Assembly (NCBI GenBank): GCA_021782295.1
Contig: JAJXVC010000035.1
Coordinates: 1-11,457, forward strand
DNA length: 11,457 bases
Direction: 5' to 3'
Origin: a bacterium
Lineage (GTDB): Bacteria; Eremiobacterota; Eremiobacteria; Baltobacterales; Baltobacteraceae
This document shows positions 1 to 6,699 of the stretch, piece after piece. The stretch's first letter is position 1. Every line of letters begins with the position of its first letter. Below the pieces are notes generated by a model. It was not told the DNA's origin. It was given only the letters and a program-made list of their open reading frames with translations, and did not search any database. The translations under genes were made by a program, and so were the position numbers.

Positions 1-1
1 G

Positions 2-835
2 CTTGCGCAGACGGTCGATGCATCGCGCTACGAATTGCTGATTTGCGATTCCCAATCGACCGACGGTACCGCGGAATATCTTGCCGAAGTTGCGCGTTCC
101 TCGCCGAACGTCCGCCATCTTCCAGGGGGATATAGCGGCCGCGCACAGGCGCGCAATGCCGGAGTCGCCGCAGCAACGGGAGCGCTTGTCCTTTTTAATG
201 ACGCCGATATTCTCGCCTCTCCCGATCTTCTCGCCGTTCACCTCGAACGGCATGCCCGCGAACGAAGAATCGCCGTGGTTGGTTGGGAAGTGCAGGTGCG
301 CGATCTCGACGATTACGCGCTAAAACGCGATCGTGCGGACCTGCGCGGGCATCTCCATCCGCCGGGGCGCAAACGCTTGTCGTGGCTTTATTTTCTTACC
401 GGGAATGCGTCGGTGCGCACCGAGGATCTGCGTGCGGTCGGCGGCTTCGATGAATCGTTCACCGGCTACGGTCACGAAGATCTCGAGCTCGGCTATCGCC
501 TCGAACGTTCCGGAGTGCGCATTTGCTACGAACCGCGCGCAGTCAGCTATCACTGCCAAGATGTTCCTCACGAAGACCAAAAAGGCAAAATGATGCTCGC
601 CGGTCGCTCGACCGTTCGCTTCTATCGCAAACATCCCGATCTCGCCGTTCGTCTGCAATTAGGGATGACGCCCATCTCGTTGGGGCTTCATTCGTTGCTT
701 GGACGTATGCCCAATCTCTTGCGAGCGCTCGACGACCGAGCGGATCGTTCGAAACTTGCACGCGATATCGTGCAACAATATCACTATGTCTCGGGCATCA
801 AAGATGCCCTCGCCCACCCAGAGGAGCGCCCATGA
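2..835 (+). CDS. Family 2 glycosyltransferase, 5'-truncated by the window edge
   Basis: This GT-A fold glycosyltransferase transfers a sugar from a nucleotide-sugar donor, probably in surface polysaccharide or glycolipid synthesis; donor and acceptor cannot be read from sequence. The frame is open from base 2 and encodes the usual strand-turn around CDSQSTDGT, so the true start lies upstream. A TTG at 35 is an internal codon, not a credible start, because it would remove the nucleotide-binding first strand. The metal-binding DxD-like motif is FNDADI (about nt 191-208). The second half carries GGFDES and GYGHEDLELGYRL (about nt 440-505), the acceptor-side ED motif of GT2 enzymes with a Glyco_transf_7C-like domain. 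No membrane segment is visible, so it is probably cytosolic or peripheral. Its TGA overlaps the aspS ATG (ATGA, 832-835), giving tight translational coupling. The family call is sure; the substrate is unknown. Confidence 0.88.
   Translation, partial: LAQTVDASRYELLICDSQSTDGTAEYLAEVARSSPNVRHLPGGYSGRAQARNAGVAAATGALVLFNDADILASPDLLAVHLERHARERRIAVVGWEVQVRDLDDYALKRDRADLRGHLHPPGRKRLSWLYFLTGNASVRTEDLRAVGGFDESFTGYGHEDLELGYRLERSGVRICYEPRAVSYHCQDVPHEDQKGKMMLAGRSTVRFYRKHPDLAVRLQLGMTPISLGLHSLLGRMPNLLRALDDRADRSKLARDIVQQYHYVSGIKDALAHPEERP
821..826 (+). promoter_or_regulatory. Shine-Dalgarno site of aspS
   Basis: GAGGAG lies five bases before the ATG at 832 and inside the last codons of the glycosyltransferase. 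It decides the aspS start: the same frame stays open back to 523, but the AspRS homology begins only at this ATG. Confidence 0.75.
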
Positions 836-2610
836 CTGCGACGCCGGAACGTTTTTCTTGCGGAGCGCTGCGAGCCGATGCAATCGGACGCACCGCCGAA
901 CTCTTCGGCTGGGTCAATCGCCGCCGCGACCACGGTGGACTGATCTTTATCGATCTTCGCGACCGTGACGGCATCACGCAGGTGGTATTCAACCCGGAAC
1001 ACCCGAGCTTTTCGATGGCGGAAAAACTCCGTAGCGAGGATGTCGTGCGCGTTGTCGGAACGGTTCGCGCCCGTCCGGATGGAACCGAGAATGCGAAGTT
1101 GGCGACCGGCGCAGTCGAAGTAGGCATCGAGCAACTCGACATTCTCAATCGCTCCGAAGTGCCGCCGTTCCAGGTCAACGTCGACGACGACGTGGACGAG
1201 GGCCTACGCTTGGAATATCGATATCTCGACTTGCGGCGTCCACGCATGCAACGCAACTTGCGCTTGCGTCATCGCATCGTGAAGGCCTTTCGCGATTATT
1301 TTGACGAACGCGAATTCGTCGAAATCGAAACGCCGATGTTCATCAAGAGTACACCGGAAGGCGCGCGCGATTACTTGGTGCCGAGCCGGATGCATCCGGG
1401 AACGTTTTATGCGCTACCGCAATCGCCGCAACTCCTCAAACAAATCTGCATGATCTCCGGATTCGGACGGTACATGCAGATCGCGCGCTGTATGCGTGAC
1501 GAGGATCTTCGCGCAGATCGGCAGCCGGAGTTCACTCAGCTCGACGTCGAGCTTTCATTCGTCACACAAGAAGAAGTCATGCAAATGATGGAGGGTGCGG
1601 TCGGCCATGCCTGGCGCAGCGTCCTCGGCGTTTCGCTGTCGGCGTTTCCGCGGCTTACCCACGCAGAATCTCTGCGGCGCTTCGGGAGCGATAAACCCGA
1701 TATGCGTTTCGGTCTCGAACTCGTCGATGTCGGTGCGCGCTTTGCGACGAGCGAATTCGTGGTCTTCCGCGGCGCGCTCGACGCAGGCGGAGCGGTACTC
1801 GCACTACGATACCCCGGTGGAGCATCACTCTCGCGTCGCGATTTTGACGCGCTCACGGAGAATGCGAAGCTCTTCGGTGCGAAGGGGATGGTGTGGATCG
1901 CCTACGGAGCCGATGGTGTGAAATCCTCGGCGCAACGATTCCTCGACGAAGCAACGCTTGAAGGGCTCCGCGCGGATACGGAAACGCAGAGCGGTGACGC
2001 CTTGCTCCTCTTCGCCGATGCTCGTGAAACGGTATTTTCTATCGCCGGTAAAATGCGACTCGAGGTGGGGCAGCGTTGCGGCTTGCGCGATCCGGCAAAG
2101 TTTGCATTTTGTTGGGTGACCGAGTTTCCATATCTCGAGATGGATGAAGAGAGCGGGAAACCCGTACCGGCGCACCACCCGTTTAGCGCACCGATGCCCG
2201 GGCAATGGGATCTCATCGACAGCGATCCGCTCGCGATGCGCGCGCAACATTACGATATGGTGCTCAACGGTTACGAACTCGGCTCCGGGTCGATTCGTAT
2301 CCACGACGAGGCATTGCAAAAGCGCATCTTTACGATGCTCGGCATGAGCGAAGAAGAGATCGAGGAACGCTTCGGGTTCTTCGTTCGTGCATTGCGTTTC
2401 GGCGCGCCGCCGCACGGCGGAATGGCACTTGGGATCGATCGCATCGTCATGCTTGCGTGCGGCGAAGAGAACTTGCGCCAGGTGATTGCGTTCCCGAAGA
2501 ATCAGGTCGGCCGAGACGTGATGATGGACGCCCCCTCACCGGTTCCGGAGCGACTTTTGCGCGATCTTTACCTTCGCAGCGTGGCGCCCGGGCCCGAGAG
2601 CGCCCGATAA
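832..2610 (+). CDS. aspS: Aspartyl-tRNA synthetase, probably non-discriminating
   Basis: This cytosolic class II synthetase charges tRNA-Asp with aspartate and, if non-discriminating, also tRNA-Asn. It has 592 aa, the usual bacterial length. Order: N-terminal OB-fold anticodon domain (about 1-110, with WVNRRRDHGG), class II core, inserted GAD domain (about 290-420), and the end of the core. Motif 2 is near 213-236 (RDEDLRADRQPEFTQ, with Arg222) and motif 3 near 529-541 (GGMALGIDR, with Arg537). TPEGARDYLVPSR and QSPQLLKQ are typical family blocks. His34 and Gly84 occupy the positions where discriminating E. coli AspRS has Leu30 and a lysine. His and Gly there mark non-discriminating enzymes, which work with GatCAB amidotransferase. 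The start is fixed by GAGGAG five bases upstream and by the ATGA overlap with the preceding gene. The specificity call is inferred from these residues only. Confidence 0.97.
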   Translation: MTATPERFSCGALRADAIGRTAELFGWVNRRRDHGGLIFIDLRDRDGITQVVFNPEHPSFSMAEKLRSEDVVRVVGTVRARPDGTENAKLATGAVEVGIEQLDILNRSEVPPFQVNVDDDVDEGLRLEYRYLDLRRPRMQRNLRLRHRIVKAFRDYFDEREFVEIETPMFIKSTPEGARDYLVPSRMHPGTFYALPQSPQLLKQICMISGFGRYMQIARCMRDEDLRADRQPEFTQLDVELSFVTQEEVMQMMEGAVGHAWRSVLGVSLSAFPRLTHAESLRRFGSDKPDMRFGLELVDVGARFATSEFVVFRGALDAGGAVLALRYPGGASLSRRDFDALTENAKLFGAKGMVWIAYGADGVKSSAQRFLDEATLEGLRADTETQSGDALLLFADARETVFSIAGKMRLEVGQRCGLRDPAKFAFCWVTEFPYLEMDEESGKPVPAHHPFSAPMPGQWDLIDSDPLAMRAQHYDMVLNGYELGSGSIRIHDEALQKRIFTMLGMSEEEIEERFGFFVRALRFGAPPHGGMALGIDRIVMLACGEENLRQVIAFPKNQVGRDVMMDAPSPVPERLLRDLYLRSVAPGPESAR

Positions 2611-2615
2611 CTAGG

Positions 2616-3005
2616 ATGGTGAGCGCTTCAATCGTTCGCAGCGCGATTCTCGGGCTCGTCCTCGTGGCGGCGGTTGCCCTGCTTCACGCTGCCCTCTCTC
2701 GCCCGGCCGTCGCTGCGGCCGGACCATCCTGCGGCACCCGCGTCGTTCACCTCCCCGGAGATGTTGTTTTCCGCATTCTCTTCGCGAAGAACGGTGCGGT
2801 GCAGCAGTACGTGCTGGTGAGCAGCGACAAAAATCCCGAGCTGGTGAACGACCGAAAGAAGTTTATCGAACGCCAGTTTGGTCCCGAAGCGGTCAATGCG
2901 CCGCCATTGCATATCATCTCGTTTAAGTCTGCGCCGGGGGGCGGAGGTTTGCTTATCCCCGACAAAGCGGTCGATTCATGCGGCCGCACCCTTACCTTCC
3001 AATAG
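2616..3005 (+). CDS. Small exported protein with a cysteine pair, unknown function
   Basis: I do not recognise a family. The 129-aa product has a clear Sec signal peptide: a short polar start, a hydrophobic stretch at about 9-27, and an AVAAA-type cleavage site near residue 35. The mature part of about 94 aa holds exactly two cysteines, Cys39 in SCGTR and Cys122 in SCGR. They could form one disulfide joining the two ends of a compact domain outside the cytoplasm. The gene starts five bases after the aspS stop. ATG 2616 sits directly behind a TAGG, and GTG 2619 in the same frame is an equally possible start; the choice changes one residue. The end overlaps the next gene by 28 bp. That neighbour has the same layout (SCxTR early, CGR late), so the two may be tandem paralogues. 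Being cotranscribed with aspS says little about its role. Confidence 0.72.
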   Translation: MVSASIVRSAILGLVLVAAVALLHAALSRPAVAAAGPSCGTRVVHLPGDVVFRILFAKNGAVQQYVLVSSDKNPELVNDRKKFIERQFGPEAVNAPPLHIISFKSAPGGGGLLIPDKAVDSCGRTLTFQ

Positions 3006-3373
3006 CGCTTATCGTGCTTTCGGGCACGCTCTTTGGATGCGCGCGGCAACGAGAGCCTGCGGCAGCGCAAGCCGGTGATTCGCCGAAGCCCCGCGCGACG
3101 ATCGCGCCGTTACAATCCTGCGAGACGCGTGAACTCCGATACGACGGTAGCGAGGTGATGTTGGTGGCGAATGCCGATCGATCGCTGGCATCGTTAACGG
3201 TGGTTGCTTCGCGCAGCGATGCGGCGCGCGCGCGCGCCGTTGCGGAGATTGAAGCGCAACTGGGGATGCCGCACCCCGATACGCGTATCGAACAGCGTCC
3301 CTGGAAGGATGGGCTCGTCGAGCTCACCGATCCCTGCGGGCGGCTCGTCACTCCTTCGCCGGAGCCAACGTAA
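2978..3373 (+). CDS. Small predicted lipoprotein with a cysteine pair, unknown function
   Basis: I do not recognise a family. The 131-aa product begins with a lipoprotein signal peptide: hydrophobic residues about 6-18, then LFGC with Cys21 as the lipidated residue. A proline/alanine-rich linker (about 22-45) would extend it from the membrane. The folded part has Cys48 in SCETR and Cys120 in PCGR, matching the cysteine motifs of the preceding gene (SCGTR and SCGR). Between them a helix-like stretch rich in Ala, Arg and Glu (about 80-97) aligns loosely with the helix of the neighbour. The start lies 28 bp inside the preceding gene in another frame; only a weak GCGG precedes it, so translation is probably coupled. 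The 3' end overlaps convergent paiB by 26 bp. A pair formed by duplication and later gain of lipidation is my inference. Confidence 0.72.
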   Translation: MRPHPYLPIALIVLSGTLFGCARQREPAAAQAGDSPKPRATIAPLQSCETRELRYDGSEVMLVANADRSLASLTVVASRSDAARARAVAEIEAQLGMPHPDTRIEQRPWKDGLVELTDPCGRLVTPSPEPT

Positions 3374-4001
3374 CGTTCTCGCGTTGCTCAAAGAACCGCT
3401 GCATTTCCGCAGCGCAGGCGCGGTCGAGCGGCTCGTCGCTTCCCTTCAATCCGGCGATCGCGCCCGCGGCATCGCGCTCCGACCGATTTTGGCTGAACTT
3501 TGCTTTGCCCTCGATGCGTTCGACGATCATTTCGAAGGCCACGATACCGCGCATCTGATCTTCCACATAGGAACGGTCGAGTCGCGCGAACTCCCACGGT
3601 ACGTCGAATTTCGATTCGAAACACGTCGTAAGCGCGGAAAGAATCGCGTAGGGATCCGTGGCCTCGTGAAGGCGTCCGCGCGCGTGGACGGCGCTATAGT
3701 TCCAGGTCGGAACCTGCGGGTACGGCGGATCGTACCAGGACGGCGAGATGTACGCGTGTGCGCCGGTAAAGACCGCAAGCGCCGGCCGCGCGACGTGAAT
3801 CGCCGCGCACTGCGGGTTCGCGCGTGCGATGTGGCCGAGCAATCGTAGCCCGCTTCCGCTGCGTTGCGCGATCATCGGGATATGCGTTGCAACCGGGGCT
3901 TCGTCGGTGTCGCCGGTCACGAGCAGTCCGAAAGGATACTGATGAATCAAGCGCTCGATCTCGCGATCCTCGTCGATAGCAAAAATCGGTGGTCGGTACA
4001 T
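3348..4001 (-). CDS. paiB: PaiB-type FMN-binding split-barrel protein
   Basis: This belongs to the FMN_bind_2 family, named after Bacillus subtilis PaiB, a negative regulator of sporulation and protease genes; the biochemical role of most members is unknown. The 217-aa length is typical. Conserved blocks follow the family order: MYRPPIFA at the start, YPFGLLV (about 22-28), APVATHIP (about 35-42), GHIARANPQ (about 56-64), FTGAHAYISPSWY (about 78-90), PTWNYSAVH (about 97-105), and the C-terminal GIVAFEMIVERIEGKAKFSQNR block. There is no helix-turn-helix, so regulator is a family label rather than a visible DNA-binding function. The start is supported by AAGGAG seven bases upstream. The gene is convergent with and overlaps the lipoprotein gene, and diverges from the Fsr-type exporter across 57 bp. 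The family call is secure; the cellular role is open. Confidence 0.92.
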   Translation of the reverse strand: MYRPPIFAIDEDREIERLIHQYPFGLLVTGDTDEAPVATHIPMIAQRSGSGLRLLGHIARANPQCAAIHVARPALAVFTGAHAYISPSWYDPPYPQVPTWNYSAVHARGRLHEATDPYAILSALTTCFESKFDVPWEFARLDRSYVEDQMRGIVAFEMIVERIEGKAKFSQNRSERDAAGAIAGLKGSDEPLDRACAAEMQRFFEQRENVTLAPAKE

Positions 4002-4058
4002 CGTGTTACTCCTTCGTGCGGTTCATCGTTGCGGTGCGACCAACGTCGCTGAAACCCG
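4002..4058. promoter_or_regulatory. Divergent intergenic region between paiB and the exporter gene
   Basis: These 57 bases are the only real intergenic space in the window. They must hold, or border, the promoters of both divergent genes. I see the paiB ribosome-binding site but no convincing -35/-10 pair and no clear operator palindrome on either strand. The exporter's promoter or that of paiB may extend into the opposing coding sequence. Confidence 0.4.
4009..4014 (-). promoter_or_regulatory. Shine-Dalgarno site of paiB
   Basis: AAGGAG on the minus strand lies seven bases before the paiB ATG. It is one of the strongest ribosome-binding sites in the window and fixes the start that also matches the conserved MYRPP beginning of the family. 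Confidence 0.8.
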
Positions 4059-5294
4059 ATGCCGGGGAAATACGTTTTTACGAGCGTGAGCAGCGAAGCG
4101 CTTCCCTTTCCTATCGCCGAAGCGGGTATTGACCGGCGGGGAATCTCCCTGCTCTCGATCGCGCATATTGTCAACGATGCGAACCAATCCGCGATTCCGG
4201 CGATGATTCCGTGGTTGATCGGCCATCGCGGCCTCAACCTCGCGACCGCCGCAACGCTGGTACTCGCGATGAATCTTTCATCGTCGGTCGTTCAACCTTT
4301 CTTCGGCCATTGGTCCGATCGGCGTTCGATGCCATGGATCATTCCCGCTGCGCTTGTGCTCGCCTGTACCGGAACCGCTGCAATTGGGCTCGCGCATTCA
4401 TTGCCGATGATGTGGCTGGCGGCGTTGATTGCCGGCATCGGTACAGCGGCGTTTCATCCGGAGAGTTCGCGATTTGCGAATTTTTTTGCCGGTGACAAAC
4501 GTGCGACCGGCGTCAGTATTTTTACGCTCGGCGGATATCTCGGATTCGCCGTTGGGCCGATCGTTACCACGCCGCTCATCCTGCACTTCGGCCTTGAAGG
4601 CACGGCGTTTCTCGCAATTCCCGGTGTGATGATGGCTGCGATCCTGTTGTTTACGCAGCAACATTTTCACGCGACGCGCGCGCGCGCGAACCGCGCCGTT
4701 AACGAGCGTCCGAATGTACCCGACGATTGGCGCGCTTTCGGCGCACTCGTTGCGGTCGTCGTCCTTCGTTCGACGACGTTTTTCGCGGGCGTGACGTTTC
4801 TTCCGGTCTTTGCGATCTCCGTCGCGCATGCGAGCAAGACCGGCGGTAGCATCGTTTTAGCGGCGATGCTCCTGGTCGGCTCGTTGGGTACGATGTGGGG
4901 CGGTCGCCTTGCCGATCGCTTCGGGCGTCGGCGGGTCATTGCGATCTCGATGGCGGGGACGCTCGCCGGCGCAGCCGCACTTGCGTGGGTCGGCACCTTT
5001 GCTCCGAACGTCGGCTATGTCGTTCTCGCTGCAGCGTTCTTCGGGCTCTCGGTCGGATTATCTGCGGGTGTGATCGTCGTGCTTGGCCAGGAGTATCTTC
5101 CGAATCGCATCGGCGTGGCGTCGGGGGTGACGCTCGGTCTCGCGGTTACGATCGGTGGGCTCGCGCAGCCGCTCTTCGGGGCGATCGGCGATCGCTTCGG
5201 CAGCGTGCCGATCTTTGAAAGCGTTGCGATCTTCGCGGTACTCGCTCTCGTCGGAACGATTTTCTTACCGCGAAAAACATTGCGGACGGCGTAG
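4059..5294 (+). CDS. Major facilitator exporter of the Fsr (fosmidomycin resistance) type
   Basis: This is a 411-aa inner-membrane protein with about twelve hydrophobic segments in two six-helix halves, close to the length of E. coli Fsr. The first helix carries LLSIAHIVNDANQSAIPAM, characteristic of the Fsr branch. The loop 2-3 motif is GHWSDRR (about 83-89) and the matching loop 8-9 motif is GGRLADRFGRRR. GIGTAAFHPESSRFA also follows this branch. A basic cytoplasmic loop (about 206-225) separates the halves. Members are proton-driven drug exporters; the substrate here is unknown and fosmidomycin export should not be assumed. ATG 4059 lacks a visible ribosome-binding site and follows an in-frame stop at 4050-4052. 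GTG 4086 would remove nine residues without affecting the first helix. The gene ends five bases before convergent trmL, its TAG in the loop of a small hairpin. Confidence 0.92.
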   Translation: MPGKYVFTSVSSEALPFPIAEAGIDRRGISLLSIAHIVNDANQSAIPAMIPWLIGHRGLNLATAATLVLAMNLSSSVVQPFFGHWSDRRSMPWIIPAALVLACTGTAAIGLAHSLPMMWLAALIAGIGTAAFHPESSRFANFFAGDKRATGVSIFTLGGYLGFAVGPIVTTPLILHFGLEGTAFLAIPGVMMAAILLFTQQHFHATRARANRAVNERPNVPDDWRAFGALVAVVVLRSTTFFAGVTFLPVFAISVAHASKTGGSIVLAAMLLVGSLGTMWGGRLADRFGRRRVIAISMAGTLAGAAALAWVGTFAPNVGYVVLAAAFFGLSVGLSAGVIVVLGQEYLPNRIGVASGVTLGLAVTIGGLAQPLFGAIGDRFGSVPIFESVAIFAVLALVGTIFLPRKTLRTA

Positions 5295-5300
5295 CGCCGT
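5286..5300. terminator. Short perfect hairpin between convergent gene ends
   Basis: ACGGCG and CGCCGT pair perfectly around a three-base loop, TAG, which is the stop codon of the exporter. The right arm ends on the first base of the trmL stop on the other strand. There is no T-run after it on the plus strand; on the minus strand a TTTTT begins about eight bases past the stem. It could be a weak bidirectional terminator, or chance in GC-rich DNA. Confidence 0.3.
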
Positions 5301-5821
5301 TAGCGCAAGTTCGGAAAGTCGAGCCGTTGCAACGCGGCAAAGGTGACGATGCCGACGGCAGTCGAGAGATTGATGCTACGCACGGAATCCTCGCGCATCG
5401 GTATTCGTAACGTCCGCTCCGGGAATCGGTCGAGGATCGCTTGCGGCAAGCCCTTCGTCTCGCGCCCGAATACCAACGCATCACCGTATGCGAATGGAGC
5501 GGTATCGTAGCGCGCGTGCGCGCGGGTCGAGAGCAACCAGAGACGAGCTGCAATCGGCGTCTGTAAGAATGCCTCGAGATCGCGATGGACGACGACGTGC
5601 AGCCGTTCCCAATAATCGAGTCCGGCGCGTTTGAGCGAACGGTCGTCGATGGCGAAACCGAGCGGCTCGACGAGGTGCAGCGCCGCACCCGTGGCAGCGC
5701 AGAGGCGCGCGACGTTTCCGGTATTCGGCGGAATCTCCGGTTCGACGAGTACGATATGCAGCGGAACGTCGGGAAGCTCGGCGACGCCGACGAGACGATC
5801 CGGAGGTTGCGCTGCGCTCAT
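5300..5821 (-). CDS. trmL: tRNA (cytidine(34)-2'-O)-methyltransferase
   Basis: This SPOUT-class enzyme methylates the ribose of the wobble base (C34 or cmnm5U34) of tRNA-Leu isoacceptors, using S-adenosylmethionine. The 173-aa protein matches E. coli TrmL (about 157 aa) along its length, with about 20 extra residues at the start. Motif 1 is VLVEPEIPPNTGNVARLC (about 24-41), followed by LHLVEPLGFAIDD and KRAGLDYW. The knot region shows FGRETKGLP (about 118-126) and SVRSINLSTAVGI (about 146-158), where SAM binds. The chosen ATG overlaps the stop of the upstream peptidase gene as ATGA (5818-5821). It lacks its own ribosome-binding site, so translation is probably coupled. A GTG ten codons in would give a length nearer the family norm. 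It is the last gene of the five-gene minus-strand run and has no evident link to the peptide genes. Confidence 0.95.
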   Translation of the reverse strand: MSAAQPPDRLVGVAELPDVPLHIVLVEPEIPPNTGNVARLCAATGAALHLVEPLGFAIDDRSLKRAGLDYWERLHVVVHRDLEAFLQTPIAARLWLLSTRAHARYDTAPFAYGDALVFGRETKGLPQAILDRFPERTLRIPMREDSVRSINLSTAVGIVTFAALQRLDFPNLR

Positions 5822-6699
5822 GCAAGGATATCGGCGAAGGCGATGCCGACCGGTGCGAGGATGTAGGCGACGCCGCCGTGTTGCTGCCAGCAGCGCTCGA
5901 GTGCGCGGCGCGGGTAGATACTGCGAATGCGCGTTGCCGCCGGGTCGTTCATCACGCAGTCGCCGTTCGACGTGAAGCCGCAGAGAACCGCGAGATGCCC
6001 TGCGGAGCGAGGCAGCGGCGCGCCGGGAAGATCGCCTTCTTCCCATGCATACGAGATCGCCAGCGGAAGATTCCGCTCGATAAAGCGTTCGGCGATATCG
6101 AGCGAGCCGACATAGGCGAGCGCGGCACGCAGGCTCTGCGCACCGGCATACGCGACATTGAGCGCCCAGTTGCCGTAGCCGCCGTAGATTTCGTCGAAAA
6201 CTCCGGCGGCGACATCTTCGATTCGTGCGTCGATTCCGTGAAAGCGCAAAAGCATCGCAAGCGCTGCTGGGCTGCACCAACCGTTCTCGCCGGCGACGAC
6301 GTATTGCGTCTGTAGCGGAACGTCGTGGATGCGCGCGCCGCCGGCATAGGGTAGCGAAGGCACTTGTTCGCTCGGGGTTGCAAGCGCGAGGCTTTGCAAG
6401 CCGTCGGCATCGGTGCGTACCACCACGGTATCGAACGGAACTTCGCTGCGGATGATATCGGTAAGCACGCTGACGCCGAGCAAATTACAGGGAAAGGAAC
6501 GACGCGATTGCGGCGACCAGCGGGCGAAGGGAAGCCAGGGGCTGACGCTCGCTGCTCCGCTGCGCAACGAAAATACGATCTCGCCGTTCTCTGCAAAAGT
6601 GTTCCACGAGAGTAGCGCCTCGCGCGCCGGCTCGCAACGCAGCGTGGTCGTCGAAGCGGTATTGGTTACGAGTGCGAAGCCGACGGCACGACCTCCCAT
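5818..6699 (-). CDS. C39-like papain-fold cysteine peptidase
   Basis: This 293-aa protein has the peptidase_C39-like (C39_2) fold in its second half. The catalytic cysteine is Cys142 in NGWCSPAALAMLLRFHG, the histidine His235 in SAGHLAVLCGF, and the third residue Asp252 in MNDPA. GNWALNVAYAG (about 176-186) is another block common in this family. The first 115 residues are beta-rich, including SW..F...GEIVFSLRSG and PWLPFARW, as seen in front of the peptidase domain in related proteins. The substrate is unknown; a peptide brought in by the neighbouring binding protein is the best guess. No signal peptide is seen from this start or from the longer frame to 6786, so the product looks cytosolic. 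ATG 6699 overlaps the upstream gene by 34 bp, with only a weak upstream SD; a GGAGGT sits inside codons 2-3. Conserved sequence begins soon after. Confidence 0.8.
   Translation of the reverse strand: MGGRAVGFALVTNTASTTTLRCEPAREALLSWNTFAENGEIVFSLRSGAASVSPWLPFARWSPQSRRSFPCNLLGVSVLTDIIRSEVPFDTVVVRTDADGLQSLALATPSEQVPSLPYAGGARIHDVPLQTQYVVAGENGWCSPAALAMLLRFHGIDARIEDVAAGVFDEIYGGYGNWALNVAYAGAQSLRAALAYVGSLDIAERFIERNLPLAISYAWEEGDLPGAPLPRSAGHLAVLCGFTSNGDCVMNDPAATRIRSIYPRRALERCWQQHGGVAYILAPVGIAFADILA

Noticed and set aside
523..831. In-frame upstream extension of aspS
   Set aside because: The extra 103 residues are Arg/Ser-rich shadow sequence of the glycosyltransferase gene; AspRS homology and a good ribosome-binding site both begin at 832.
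1825..2415. 196-aa open frame antisense to aspS
   Set aside because: The opposite strand encodes a fully conserved AspRS region; the frame has no ribosome-binding site or recognisable domain.
3342..3366. Possible hairpin GGCTC/GAGCC at the lipoprotein-paiB overlap
   Set aside because: The stem is five bases with a fifteen-base loop and no T-run; expected by chance at this GC content.
4015..4058. Promoter -35/-10 boxes for the exporter gene
   Set aside because: No pair with acceptable spacing and sequence was found, so no specific site is claimed.
5822..6280. Long N-terminal extension of the trmL frame
   Set aside because: It lies antisense-free but out of frame inside the peptidase gene and is a run of Arg-rich residues typical of GC-rich shadows; TrmL homology starts near 5821.
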